IMG/VR virus record: IMGVR_UViG_3300022725_000341
Span: 1-23,431 of that record
DNA length: 23,431 bases
Strand: one strand, 5' to 3'
Source of the DNA: a virus
Shown: piece by piece, positions 7,310 to 14,413 of the stretch
Position numbering within the stretch: position 1 is the stretch's first letter
How the letters are laid out: every line of letters begins with the position of its first letter
Position numbers and translations under genes: made by a program
The notes under the pieces: model-generated
Told to the model about the DNA's origin: nothing
Seen by the model: only the letters and a program-made list of their open reading frames with translations
The model's database searches: none

Positions 7310-7557
7310 GATTTTCCTTTGATTGATTTGTGGAGTTCGCGGAACTGCCGGATCTGGTATTCCTTGGCGGTGCCGTTCTTCGTCGACTGTATCGGGAAGG
7401 GCTGGGCCAGCTTCGGATGCCGCATGATCATGTGGCTCCCCTTCGTGCGGTCGTGGGTGAAGCCGCAGGCCTCCAGAGCTTTCACGAAATCGGCGAAACG
7501 CACGTTCTGCGTTTCCCCGGTCAGGATGCGGGCGAGGAGTTTTTCTTTCCGGCTCAT
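7306..7557 (-). CDS. hicA: HicA-type mRNA interferase toxin
   Basis: This 83-residue protein is a HicA toxin with a double-stranded-RNA-binding-like fold that cleaves mRNA during translation when not bound by HicB. The motif GFTHDRTKGSHMIMRHP (about 32-48) contains the usual catalytic histidine, H42, in the G-S-H context. The length is slightly above the common 60-80 residues because of an N-terminal helix. It overlaps hicB by ATGA. In type II systems of this kind the toxin gene often comes first, as here. Two matching operator palindromes lie just upstream. The cassette is probably a prophage-borne stabilisation or anti-phage module; that use is inferred from its position. Confidence 0.93.
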   Translation of the reverse strand: MSRKEKLLARILTGETQNVRFADFVKALEACGFTHDRTKGSHMIMRHPKLAQPFPIQSTKNGTAKEYQIRQFRELHKSIKGKS

Positions 7558-7570
7558 CTATCGGTAAGCT

Positions 7571-7588
7571 TGCGTAAAAAAATACGCA
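7571..7588 (-). promoter_or_regulatory. hicAB operator 1 (18-bp palindrome)
   Basis: TGCGTA at 7571-7576 and TACGCA at 7583-7588 are inverted around six A residues, 14 bp upstream of the hicA ATG. A TTGACG hexamer on the minus strand (7589-7594) abuts it and could be a -35 box, in which case the operator fills the spacer. The -10 box is not clear. Confidence 0.72.
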
Positions 7589-7599
7589 CGTCAAGCCAA

Positions 7600-7617
7600 T
7601 GCGTAAATTATTACGCA
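7600..7617 (-). promoter_or_regulatory. hicAB operator 2 (18-bp palindrome)
   Basis: TGCGTAA (7600-7606) and TTACGCA (7611-7617) flank a 4-base centre. The site has the same length and outer half-sites as operator 1 and is spaced 29 bp from it, consistent with cooperative binding of HicB multimers. Confidence 0.75.
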
Positions 7618-7639
7618 AAAACAATGGCGCTCTCACCCC

Positions 7640-7667
7640 CTTAACCCGCGTTTAAACATCGGTTAAG
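7640..7667. promoter_or_regulatory. Nested concentric palindrome upstream of the gpG-type gene
   Basis: Outer arms CTTAACC (7640-7646) and GGTTAAG (7661-7667) share a symmetry axis with an inner perfect palindrome GTTTAAAC (7650-7657). It ends 9 bp before the ATG at 7677. Such symmetry suggests a dimeric or tetrameric DNA-binding protein. It differs in sequence from the hicAB operators. Confidence 0.55.
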
Positions 7668-7676
7668 CTCCCCCCC

Positions 7677-8114
7677 ATGGCATCCATCCGCGTCCAGGCA
7701 AAAGGCTTCACCGCCAGCCAGAAGCAGCTCCTCCAGATGGGCGGCCCCGACTTCACCGCCGAGCTACTGGAGAGCGTCGGCGCGCTCGTGGAGAGCCAGA
7801 CCCGCCGCCGCATCCAGGAAGAGAAGGAATCACCCGAGGGCGAAGCCTGGGAAGCCTGGTCCGAGCGCTACGCCGCCACCCGCCACGGCGGCAACAGCCT
7901 CCTCCAGGGCGAGGGCGATCTCCTCGACTCCATCCAATACCTCGCCGGCGACGACGAAGTCGAGGTCGGCTCCAACCTCGTCTACGCCGCCACCCACCAA
8001 TACGGCGATCCCGGGCGCGGCATCCCCGCCCGCCCATACCTCGGCCTGAGCGACGAGGACGAGCAGGAAATCGACGAGCTCATCCGGGATTTCGCGGGCG
8101 ATTTGACCCGCTGA
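7677..8114 (+). CDS. Phage virion morphogenesis protein (Mu gpG / P2 gpS-like tail completion)
   Basis: This 145-residue protein belongs to the phage virion morphogenesis family (Mu gpG, P2 gpS), which acts in tail completion or head-tail joining. Typical features are SQTRRRIQEEKESPEGEAW (about 40-58), the GDLLDSIQYLAGDDEVEVGSNLVYAATHQYG core (about 81-111) and the PARPYLGLSDEDEQEI segment (about 118-133). The ATG follows a run of seven C residues with no ribosome binding site. In Mu this gene lies next to gpF; here it lies after the capsid gene and the hicAB cassette. The reading frame is complete. Confidence 0.88.
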   Translation: MASIRVQAKGFTASQKQLLQMGGPDFTAELLESVGALVESQTRRRIQEEKESPEGEAWEAWSERYAATRHGGNSLLQGEGDLLDSIQYLAGDDEVEVGSNLVYAATHQYGDPGRGIPARPYLGLSDEDEQEIDELIRDFAGDLTR

Positions 8115-8116
8115 GT

Positions 8117-8133
8117 CTGCGGTAATCCCGCAG
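8117..8133 (+). other. Short hairpin after the gpG-type gene
   Basis: CTGCGG (8117-8122) and CCGCAG (8128-8133) pair around TAATC, three bases after the stop codon. No T-tract follows, so I do not call it a terminator. It may protect the 3' end of the message. Confidence 0.35.
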
Positions 8134-8173
8134 CCTTAAGCCCCTTCCGTAAATGCGCTAAGCTGTGGGTAGC

Positions 8174-8722
8174 ATGCGCATCGTGGATTTCAGGCAGGCC
8201 GTCGCCGACGCCATCAAAACCAAGCTCCCGGATCTCCGGGAGTGCCGCCCCTACGGCGGCCGCTTCGATCTCGGCGAGCTGGCCGCCGTCTCCGCGCGGG
8301 CCCCCGCCGTCTTCGTCGCCGTCCTCCGCTCCTCCGGCAACGCCGCCTACGGCGACGGCCGCCGCCAGATCCCGCTCAACATGGCCGCCTACGTAGTCAC
8401 CGCCGACAGCCGCGACGCCGACCGCGACGAGACCGCCCTCAACCTCTGCGAGATCCTTCAGGGCTGGATTCCCCACAACCGTTTCGGCACCGCCCAATGC
8501 GCCGACCCCGGGGAAGTCCGCTGGGCCAACCTCTACTCCGGCCGCGCGCGCGGCAAGGGCGTCGCCCTCATGGCCGTCACCTGGCGGCAGGATCTCGTCG
8601 TCGGCGAGCCCGACGACCAGACCGAAGATCCCCCCGTGCCCGATACCGTCTGGCTCGGCTGCGCGCCCCGGATCGGCCTCGGCAACGAACCCCACTACGA
8701 GGAGGTCACCGCCCATGAGTGA
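8174..8722 (+). CDS. Phage Gp37-type protein (DUF1834-like)
   Basis: This 182-residue protein has the size, position and general pattern of the Mu gp37/DUF1834-like proteins that precede the tail sheath gene and probably take part in head-tail joining. Visible features are an N-terminal helix (IVDFRQAVADAIKTKLPDL), an internal beta-rich part with PAVFVAVLRSSGNAAYGDG and PLNMAAYVVTADSRDADRDE (about 46-82), and TALNLCEILQGWIP. The C-terminal 40 residues are Pro- and Asp-rich. I chose the ATG at 8174; a GTG nine bases upstream is in frame but has no supporting site. It overlaps gpV by eight bases, with the gpV ribosome binding site (GGAGG at 8701-8705) inside this gene. Confidence 0.68.
   Translation: MRIVDFRQAVADAIKTKLPDLRECRPYGGRFDLGELAAVSARAPAVFVAVLRSSGNAAYGDGRRQIPLNMAAYVVTADSRDADRDETALNLCEILQGWIPHNRFGTAQCADPGEVRWANLYSGRARGKGVALMAVTWRQDLVVGEPDDQTEDPPVPDTVWLGCAPRIGLGNEPHYEEVTAHE
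8701..8705 (+). promoter_or_regulatory. Ribosome binding site of gpV
   Basis: GGAGG lies nine bases before the ATG at 8715, inside the preceding gene. It is one of only a few clear Shine-Dalgarno sites in the operon. Confidence 0.7.
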
Positions 8723-9398
8723 GCTCGAAGACCTCTCCCGCGAGCAGTTCGCCCGCCGCCTCGCCAACCTCGTCCGCATCGGCACCGTCGAGCACGCCGA
8801 CTACGCCGCCGCCCGCGCCCGCGTGCGCATCGGCACCCTCGTCACCGACTGGCTGCCGTGGATGGTCGAGCGCGCCGGCCCCGACCGCGACTGGGCCGCC
8901 CCCGAGGTCGGCGAGCAGGTCGTCGTCCTCTCGCCCTCCGGCGATTCCGCCCTCGGCGTCATCGCCGGCCGCATCTATCGCGACGCCCATCCCGCCAACG
9001 GCGACCGCGAGACCCTCCGCCGCGTCACCTTCGCCGACGGCACCGTCTGCGAGTATGACCGCGCCGCCCACCGCCTGCACGTCAACGTCCCCCAGGGCGG
9101 CGCCCAGGTCCGCGTCGATTCCGGCTCCCGCGTCGACGTCCAGGCCGCCTCCGAGGTCACCCTCACCGCCGGCGCGAAGATCACCCTCGCCGCGCCCCTC
9201 ATCGCCCTCAACGGCGACGTCACCCAGGACGCCGCCTCCGGCCCCGCCAACTCCGTCCACCTCCGCGCCTCGCACGTTACCATCGAAGGCCCCGTCACCC
9301 AGACCGGCGGCGACATGACCAGCGACGGCGTCTCGGCCCAGCATCACACCCACGGCGGCGTCGAGCCCGGCGGCGGCAACACCGGCGAGCCCAACTGA
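8715..9398 (+). CDS. V: Baseplate assembly / central spike protein (P2 gpV-like)
   Basis: This 227-residue protein is a P2 gpV-type baseplate spike that forms the membrane-piercing needle at the tail tip. The N-terminal OB-fold-like domain covers about 18-90 (VEHADYAAARARVRIGTLVTDWLPWM, VGEQVVVLSPSGD). Repetitive beta-helix sequence follows (VRVDSGSRVDVQAASEVTLTAG). The tip has HHTHGG, whose H211-x-H213 pair is the iron-binding motif of gpV trimers, in the usual HTHGGVxPG context. The start is fixed by GGAGG nine bases upstream and an eight-base overlap with the preceding gene. In P2 this gene stands directly before W and J; here it stands before the sheath gene, about 7 kb from W. Confidence 0.93.
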   Translation: MSELEDLSREQFARRLANLVRIGTVEHADYAAARARVRIGTLVTDWLPWMVERAGPDRDWAAPEVGEQVVVLSPSGDSALGVIAGRIYRDAHPANGDRETLRRVTFADGTVCEYDRAAHRLHVNVPQGGAQVRVDSGSRVDVQAASEVTLTAGAKITLAAPLIALNGDVTQDAASGPANSVHLRASHVTIEGPVTQTGGDMTSDGVSAQHHTHGGVEPGGGNTGEPN

Positions 9399-9419
9399 CC
9401 ACCGCAACGAAAATCAACC

Positions 9420-9459
9420 CGAAGCCCCACTCGTGCGGGCGTAGAGAAACGAAGCCCCA
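9420..9459 (+). repeat. 10-bp direct repeat in the leader of the next gene
   Basis: CGAAGCCCCA occurs at 9420-9429 and again at 9450-9459, exactly 30 bp apart. The second copy runs into the ATG at 9459. No ribosome binding site is present. Confidence 0.6.
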
Positions 9460-9692
9460 TGGCCGAAGCCAACCAATATCGCGTAGTCAAAACCCTGCGG
9501 CACCGGGGCGCACGTTATGCCCCCGACGCCGTAATCACACTCGAAAAACGTCAGGCCGATCTGCCCCTGCGTCAGGGAAAGATCGTCCTGTCCTCCGAAG
9601 CTCGAAGAGCGAAGGGGGGCCCGATTCAACCCGCCGCCCCGCGCAAGCGCGGCCGCAAAACCTCCAAAAAACAAACCACGCCCGGCAACTGA
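9459..9692 (+). CDS. Small basic phage protein of unknown function
   Basis: This 77-residue protein begins with YRVVKTLRHRGARYAPDAVITLEKRQADLPLRQGKIVL (about 7-44). The pattern resembles small phage proteins of DUF7210 type that often sit just upstream of the tail sheath gene, although the match is only to the general layout: y-v-x-pL-h-G-x-y-x-P-x-x-x-i-x-L. The C-terminal 30 residues are rich in Lys, Arg and Pro (PRKRGRKTSKKQ) and probably disordered and nucleic-acid-like in charge. Function is not known. Mu gp38 and similar small proteins occupy this position. The C-biased codon use supports it as a real gene. Confidence 0.72.
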   Translation: MAEANQYRVVKTLRHRGARYAPDAVITLEKRQADLPLRQGKIVLSSEARRAKGGPIQPAAPRKRGRKTSKKQTTPGN

Positions 9693-9729
9693 AGACCGGC
9701 CAACCGAAAACCGGAAAACCAACCTAATC

Positions 9730-11118
9730 ATGTCAGACCTCATCCACGGCATCGAAGTTCTCGAAATCGACAGCGGCATCCGCCCGATTTCGACCATCCG
9801 CACCTCCGTCATCGGCCTCGTCGGCACCGCCGCCCGAGGCCCCGTCAACACGCCCACGCTCGTCACCGGCCGCCGCGACGCCCTTGAGAAATTCGGCACC
9901 GGGGGCACCATCGCCCGCGCCTTCGAGGCCATCTACGCCCAGGCCGGCGCGATGGTCGTCGTCGTCAACGTGCTCGACCCCGGCACCGCCGGCCACGTCA
10001 CCGAGGTCGGCGTCGAGGACCTCGGCTCCGGCCACCAGGTGGGCGACGTCATCGCCCTGGCCAACCAGCACCTCACCGCCTTCACCGGCCTCGCCCAGGA
10101 CCCCTTAGGCGCCGCCACCGCCCTCGTCGAAGGCACCGACTACACCGTCGATCCCGACGCCGGCACCATCACCCTACTCAAAGACATCGGCGACGACGCC
10201 CTCGCCGCAACCTACACCGCCGCCGACTTCTCCGGCGTCACCGGCCAGGAAGTCGCCGGAGAGCTGCTGCCGCAGACCGGCGTCTACGGCCTGATCGCCT
10301 CCGAGAGCGTCACCGGCTTCGTGCCCAAGATCCTCGTCGCCCCCGGCTTCGCCCACTTCGAGTCGGATCTCTCGGCCGCGACCGCCATCGTCCCCGCCCT
10401 CGTCACCGTGGCCGACCGCCTCCGCGCCGTCACCTTCATCGACGGGCCGAACACCGACAAGGCCGAGGCCATCACCGCCGCCGGCCTCGTCGCCGGCGAC
10501 CGCGCCCGCGTCGGCCTCGTCGATCCCTCCGTCGATACCGACGACGGCGCCCGCGCCTCCTCCGCCTACGCCGCCGGCGTCCAGGCCATGGTCGACAACG
10601 AAAAGGGCTTCTGGTGGTCGCTCTCCAACCAGACGATCAACGGCATCCTCGGCACCGGCCGGCCCGTCGACTTCGCCCTCGGCGATCCCGCCAGCGAGGC
10701 CGAGGCGCTGAATGCCCAGCACATCATCACCATCGTCAACAAGGGCGGCTTCCGCATCTGGGGCAACCGCTCCCTCGAGACCGTCGATCCCAAGTGGAAG
10801 TTCCTCTGCGTCCGCCGCACCGCCGACATGATCAACGAAAGCCTCCTCCGCGCCCACCTCTGGGCCGTCGACCGGCCCATCACCAAGACCTACGTCGACG
10901 AGGTCATCGCCGGCGTCAAAGCCTACCTCCGCCACCTCGTCGCCCAGGGCGGCATCCTCGGCGGCGACGTCTGGGCCGATCCCGAGCTCAACACCCCCGA
11001 GAGCATCGCCAACGGCCACGTCTGGTTCGACTTCGATTTCACGCCCGTTTACCCGGCCGAGAAGATCACCTTCCGCTCCCGCCTCGTGAACGACTACGTC
11101 GAAACCATCTTCGAATAA
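9730..11118 (+). CDS. FI: Contractile tail sheath protein (P2 FI-like)
   Basis: This 462-residue protein is the tail sheath that contracts during DNA injection. The N-terminus (DLIHGIEVLEIDSGIRPISTIRTSVIGLVGTA) is the P2 FI signature. It is followed by a surface domain in which TALVEGTDYTVDPDAGTITL (about 137-156) is a typical inserted beta-domain. The C-terminal conserved domain includes GFRIWGNRSLETVDPKWKFLCVRR and the segment with DVWADPELNTPESIANGHVWFDFDFTPVYPAEKITF. Length is normal for this group, which is slightly larger than P2 FI because of the insert. There is no ribosome binding site; the leader is a repetitive AACCGG/AAAACC stretch (9693-9729). Confidence 0.96.
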   Translation: MSDLIHGIEVLEIDSGIRPISTIRTSVIGLVGTAARGPVNTPTLVTGRRDALEKFGTGGTIARAFEAIYAQAGAMVVVVNVLDPGTAGHVTEVGVEDLGSGHQVGDVIALANQHLTAFTGLAQDPLGAATALVEGTDYTVDPDAGTITLLKDIGDDALAATYTAADFSGVTGQEVAGELLPQTGVYGLIASESVTGFVPKILVAPGFAHFESDLSAATAIVPALVTVADRLRAVTFIDGPNTDKAEAITAAGLVAGDRARVGLVDPSVDTDDGARASSAYAAGVQAMVDNEKGFWWSLSNQTINGILGTGRPVDFALGDPASEAEALNAQHIITIVNKGGFRIWGNRSLETVDPKWKFLCVRRTADMINESLLRAHLWAVDRPITKTYVDEVIAGVKAYLRHLVAQGGILGGDVWADPELNTPESIANGHVWFDFDFTPVYPAEKITFRSRLVNDYVETIFE

Positions 11119-11135
11119 GCGCGAACCAACGACCC

Positions 11136-11161
11136 ACCACTCAACCACTCAACCACTCAAC
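11136..11161 (+). repeat. Tandem 8-bp repeats forming the tail-tube gene leader
   Basis: Three full copies of ACCACTCA and part of a fourth occupy 11136-11161, ending three bases before the ATG at 11165. No Shine-Dalgarno sequence is present. Confidence 0.85.
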
Positions 11162-11164
11162 AAA

Positions 11165-11659
11165 ATGATCCCCGCCATCCTCAAAAACATGAGCCTCGCC
11201 CTCGAAGGCGTCGGCTACCTCGGCAAGGTCGACGAACTCGTCCCGCCCAAACTCGTCCTCAAAGTCGAAGAGCACCGCGCCGGCGGCATGGACGCCCCCC
11301 TCGAACTCGACATGGGCATGGAAGCCATGGTCGCCGAGTTCTCCACCTCCGGCCTCGAATCCGGCATCCTCGCCAAATTCGGCGCCCGCACCGACCGCCT
11401 CACCTTCCGGGGCGCGTATCAGGATAACGACGACAACGTCGTCCCCGTCAAAATCCAGATGTCCGGCCGCTTCAAAGAAAACGACATGGGCACCTGGACC
11501 GCCGGCGAGAAAGCCGCCGACAAGGCCGTCCTCGCCGTCGACTACGTCGAAGTCGTCGTCGACGGCCGCCAGCTCGTCGAGATCGACGTCGAGAACATGA
11601 TCCGCCGCATCGACGGCGTCGACCAGCTCGAACGCCAACGCGCCGCCATCGAGATCTAG
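11165..11659 (+). CDS. FII: Major tail tube protein (P2 FII-like)
   Basis: This 164-residue protein forms the inner tail tube inside the sheath. It matches the P2 FII family: IPAILKNMSLALEGVGYLGKVDEL at the N-terminus, AGGMDAPLELDMGMEAMVAEF in the middle, the beta-strand block with FRGAYQDNDDNVVPVKIQM, and a C-terminal VDYVEVVVDGRQLVEIDVENMI. The length is as expected for FII. It directly follows the sheath gene as in P2, with an intergenic leader made of tandem 8-bp repeats. The frame is intact. Confidence 0.95.
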   Translation: MIPAILKNMSLALEGVGYLGKVDELVPPKLVLKVEEHRAGGMDAPLELDMGMEAMVAEFSTSGLESGILAKFGARTDRLTFRGAYQDNDDNVVPVKIQMSGRFKENDMGTWTAGEKAADKAVLAVDYVEVVVDGRQLVEIDVENMIRRIDGVDQLERQRAAIEI

Positions 11660-11711
11660 CCGCCCCTTGTCCGATCACCCGCAACCCGCCCCCCGAAAGG
11701 AGCGCCCCGGC

Positions 11712-12011
11712 TTGGAGTCCTTACTCACGGCCCCCGAGCTGGCGGCGCTCCTCAAGGTGGCCGACCGCTGGACCGAGATCGACGAAGAGGAGCAGGCCCT
11801 CGCCGACACCCTCCACGACCTCCACCGCCGCCATCCCCGCCTCGTCCGCCTCCACTCCCCATACCGCCCCGAAGAGCGCGCCGGCATCGTCCTCCACGCC
11901 ATGGCCACCCCGCGCGGCCGCGAACTCGCCCACGCCTACGAAATAGGCCTCAACCAACCGAACTCCCATGGAATCCAAAAAAGTAACCCTCAAAAAACCC
12001 GTCAAACGTGA
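11712..12011 (+). CDS. Small protein of unknown function between tube and chaperone genes
   Basis: This 99-residue protein is not a family I recognise. It is mostly helical and charged, with a possible amphipathic segment LLTAPELAALLKVADRWTEI and a Glu-rich stretch near residue 25. I place the start at the TTG at 11712 because AAAGGAG (11696-11702) lies nine bases upstream; another TTG at 11667 would add 15 residues but has no such site. The last 44 bases overlap the E gene. Codon use is strongly C-ending in this frame, which supports real coding. Its place in the operon suggests a tail-assembly role; this is inferred only from position. Confidence 0.6.
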   Translation: MESLLTAPELAALLKVADRWTEIDEEEQALADTLHDLHRRHPRLVRLHSPYRPEERAGIVLHAMATPRGRELAHAYEIGLNQPNSHGIQKSNPQKTRQT

Positions 12012-12243
12012 GGGCGAATCGCCCGTCACCGAACTGTCCTTCCGCGAGCCCACCGGCAAAGACCTGAAGGTCCTCGACAAGACCAAAGGCCACATCGCCG
12101 GGACCATCGCGCTCGCCGCCCGCGTCTGCGAGCAGGGCCTCTCGCCCGAGGATTTCGACGCCATGCCCGCCTCCGACCTCATGCCCGTCATGGAATGCCT
12201 GGGGGAGTGGATCGCCCCGGAGACCACGCTCTCCGGGGAATGA
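11968..12243 (+). CDS. E: Tail assembly chaperone (P2 gpE-like)
   Basis: This 91-residue protein is a phage tail assembly chaperone of the P2 E / Phage_TAC_7 type, which coats the tape measure before tube polymerisation. Key features are TELSFREPTGKDLKVLDKTKG (about 21-41), matching the family's L.eP...dl..ld pattern, then the helical segment AARVCEQGLSPEDFDAMPASDLM (about 50-72). Its length equals that of P2 gpE. It starts inside the preceding gene with no ribosome binding site and ends in ATGA, overlapping the start of E'. The slippery site used in P2 for the -1 shift is not obvious here, though GGGGAA precedes the stop. Confidence 0.87.
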   Translation: MESKKVTLKKPVKREGESPVTELSFREPTGKDLKVLDKTKGHIAGTIALAARVCEQGLSPEDFDAMPASDLMPVMECLGEWIAPETTLSGE

Positions 12244-12356
12244 TCGGCGACGTCGCGATCACCTTCTTCACCTCCATCGACTACCTCGAAAACCTGCCCC
12301 TCTCCGAGCTTCGCGCCTGGCATGAGGAGGCCCGCCGCCGAGCCCCCAAGCAATAG
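12240..12356 (+). CDS. Short P2 GpE'-like tail chaperone extension as a separate ORF
   Basis: This 38-residue open reading frame, MIGDVAITFFTSIDYLENLP followed by LSELRAWHEEARRRAPKQ, matches the P2_GpE (PF06528) pattern of a short DVA-x-x-F start and an L-x-EL-x-x-W-x-x-x-A helix. In P2 this segment is the E' part, joined to E by a -1 ribosomal frameshift. Here it has its own ATG, which overlaps the E stop by ATGA, and it lies in the -1 frame of E. It may therefore be made by coupled reinitiation, by frameshifting at GGGGAA (12235-12240), or both. It lies between E and the tape measure gene, as expected. Confidence 0.8.
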   Translation: MIGDVAITFFTSIDYLENLPLSELRAWHEEARRRAPKQ

Positions 12357-12369
12357 CCGTAGAGCCGCT

Positions 12370-12393
12370 CACTCCCACTCTCACTCTCACTCC
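12370..12393 (+). repeat. Tandem 6-bp repeats in the tape-measure leader
   Basis: Four consecutive units CACTCC, CACTCT, CACTCT and CACTCC occupy 12370-12393, ending seven bases before the ATG at 12401. The same hexamer forms the leader of gene D at 15098-15133. Confidence 0.85.
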
Positions 12394-12400
12394 GCAAGGC

Positions 12401-14413
12401 ATGGCCGAATTCGCCGCATCCATCGTCATCTCCGCGGTCGACCGCCTCACCCGGCCGGCCCGGCGGATCGCCGCCTCGGTGGATCGGGTGACGCGGGCCA
12501 ACAAGCGCCTCGACGACGGCATGGCACAAGGCAACCGCCGCCTCGACGAACGCCGCCGCCACCTCGAAAACGTCCGCCGCTCCACCGAGCGCCTCGGCAA
12601 GGCCCGGGAGCGCGCGCAAAGGGTCATGCTCGGCGCGGGCGGCGCGGCCGTCGCCGGCTTCGGCATCCGGCGCGCCGGCCAGGCCCTCCTCCGCCCCCTC
12701 CTCGGCTCCCTCGGCGAGGCCAGCCAGCGCAGGGACTTCGAGACCAGCCTCGGCGTCCTCCTCGGCGGCGCCACCGAGGCGCGCAAACGCATGGAGGAGC
12801 TCACGCGCTTCGGGGCGACCACCCCCTTCGAGCTTCCCGGCATCGTCCGCGCCTCCATCACGCTCGAGACGCTCACCCAGGGCGCCTTCTCCACCGGCGA
12901 GGGCCTCCGTCTGGTCGGCGACGTCGCGGCCGGGGTGAATCAACCCATCGAGGAACTCTCCATGTGGTTCGGCCGCCTCTACGACGGTATTCGATCCGGC
13001 CGCCCCGTCGGCGAAGCCATGATGCGCTTCCAGGAACTCGGCATCATCAGCGGCGAGACCCGCAACCGCATCGAGGAGATGCAGAAGGCCGGCGCGGACG
13101 GCGATAAAATCTGGGCCGTCGCCACCAAAGCCTTCGGCCGCTTCTCCGGCATGATGGACCAGCGCAGCCGCGAACTCTCCGGCCTATGGTCGAACCTCGT
13201 CGACCAGTGGAGCAACCTCCGCGCCGCCATCGGCAAGCCCCTTATCCCCGTCGTCAAGCCCCTCATTAGCGGCCTCACCAAAGTCCTCGGCATCGTCACC
13301 TCCCTTCTCGAACGCTTCCCCTGGCTCGCCGGCATCATCGGCGCCGCCACCGGCGCGCTGGCCGTCATGACCATCGGCGTCGGCGCGCTCGTCACCGCCG
13401 GCGGCGTCCTCGTCGGTTCCCTCGCGGCCGTCTCCTTCGGCATGGAGTGGCTCTCCGTCAAGACGCGCCTGGCCAACTCCCGCATGCTCGCCTTCCACGG
13501 AACCAACCTCATGACAAGCAAGGGCCTGCTCATCACCGCCGGGGCGGCCAAGGCCCGCTTCCTCGCCGCCACCAAGTGGGCCTGGGCGCTCGCGGGCGGT
13601 GCGATCCCCGGCATCATCGGAGCCGTCAAAGCCCTCGGCGCGGCCATCCTCGCCATACCCGGCATCGGCCCGATTGTCGCCGCCGTCGCCGTCATTGCGG
13701 CCGCCATCTATACCTTCTGGAATCCCATCAAGGCATTCTTCGTCGGGTGGATGGAAGGCTTCCTCGAGGCCCTCGCTCCCGTCTGGGATGCCTTCCGGCC
13801 CTTCATCGATTTCGCCCAATGGCTGGGGCCGAAGGTCATGTCCATCATCGGCATGGGGCCGCCCGAGCTGGAGAAGATGTCGGGCGCTGCCGCCAAAGTC
13901 GGCCGCGTCATGGGCACCGTCTTCGGCACCGTGGTCCGCACCTTGACCGCTCCCTTCCGGCTCCTGGTCGCCATCGGCGAAACCGTCGGGGATCTCGTCT
14001 CCCTTTTCACCGGCCTCATCAAACCCGTCGAGGTCCTCGCCAACCTCTGGGATCGCATCAAAGGCTTCTTCGGCTTCGGCGGCGGCAAAGACAAGCGCTC
14101 CCCGTCCGCCGCCGCCGAGCGCGCCACCTCGCCCGCCCGCCGCGCCCGCCGCGTCGTCGCCGCCGGCACCCTCGCCGCCGCGCCCGCCTTCGCCTCCCCC
14201 GCCGATACCGGCGCCGTCACCTCGCCCGACCCAATAGTCCGCTCCGTCCGGGGCGGCGACGTCATGAACGTCACCGCCCCCGTCACCGTCAACGTGCCCC
14301 CCGGCGTCGACTCCCGCGAAGTCGGCCGCGAAGTCGAGCGCGCCGTCCGGCGCGCCATGCGCGAGGCCGATACCCGCCGCCGCGCCGAGAAAAGGAGGAA
14401 CCTCTATGGCTAG
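12401..14413 (+). CDS. T: Tail tape measure protein (P2 gpT-like)
   Basis: This 670-residue protein sets tail length. The N-terminus (VISAVDRLTRPARRIAASVDRVTRANKRLD) and the conserved block from FETSLGVLLGGATEARKRME to FGATTPFELPGIV are typical of Mu/P2-type tape measures. Residues about 20-70 are a charged coiled coil. Several hydrophobic helices follow, near 305-345 and 395-440 (for example AAILAIPGIGPIVAAVAVI). The C-terminal part is Ala/Arg/Pro-rich, with a final charged helix (REVGREVERAVRRAMREADT). Length is within the family range, implying a fairly short tail. It overlaps U by eight bases and carries the U ribosome binding site AGGAGG (14393-14398). Confidence 0.93.
   Translation: MAEFAASIVISAVDRLTRPARRIAASVDRVTRANKRLDDGMAQGNRRLDERRRHLENVRRSTERLGKARERAQRVMLGAGGAAVAGFGIRRAGQALLRPLLGSLGEASQRRDFETSLGVLLGGATEARKRMEELTRFGATTPFELPGIVRASITLETLTQGAFSTGEGLRLVGDVAAGVNQPIEELSMWFGRLYDGIRSGRPVGEAMMRFQELGIISGETRNRIEEMQKAGADGDKIWAVATKAFGRFSGMMDQRSRELSGLWSNLVDQWSNLRAAIGKPLIPVVKPLISGLTKVLGIVTSLLERFPWLAGIIGAATGALAVMTIGVGALVTAGGVLVGSLAAVSFGMEWLSVKTRLANSRMLAFHGTNLMTSKGLLITAGAAKARFLAATKWAWALAGGAIPGIIGAVKALGAAILAIPGIGPIVAAVAVIAAAIYTFWNPIKAFFVGWMEGFLEALAPVWDAFRPFIDFAQWLGPKVMSIIGMGPPELEKMSGAAAKVGRVMGTVFGTVVRTLTAPFRLLVAIGETVGDLVSLFTGLIKPVEVLANLWDRIKGFFGFGGGKDKRSPSAAAERATSPARRARRVVAAGTLAAAPAFASPADTGAVTSPDPIVRSVRGGDVMNVTAPVTVNVPPGVDSREVGREVERAVRRAMREADTRRRAEKRRNLYG
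14393..14398 (+). promoter_or_regulatory. Ribosome binding site of gpU
   Basis: AGGAGG lies seven bases before the ATG at 14406, within the tape measure gene. It decides the start. Confidence 0.78.

Noticed and set aside
6947-7636. Longer HicB starting at 7636
   Set aside because: The added N-terminus is the out-of-frame reading of hicA. The domain and a ribosome binding site support the start at 7309.
9425-9441. Hairpin before the small basic protein gene
   Set aside because: Only short, mismatched pairing is possible around CACTCGTG; it is not convincing.
10174-11148. 324-residue minus-strand frame opposite the sheath gene
   Set aside because: It is Gly/Asp/Glu/Val-rich mirror coding of a C-ending gene.
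12235-12241. Classical -1 slippery heptamer between E and E'
   Set aside because: CGGGGAA does not allow proper re-pairing in both sites, so I keep it only as a weak possibility.
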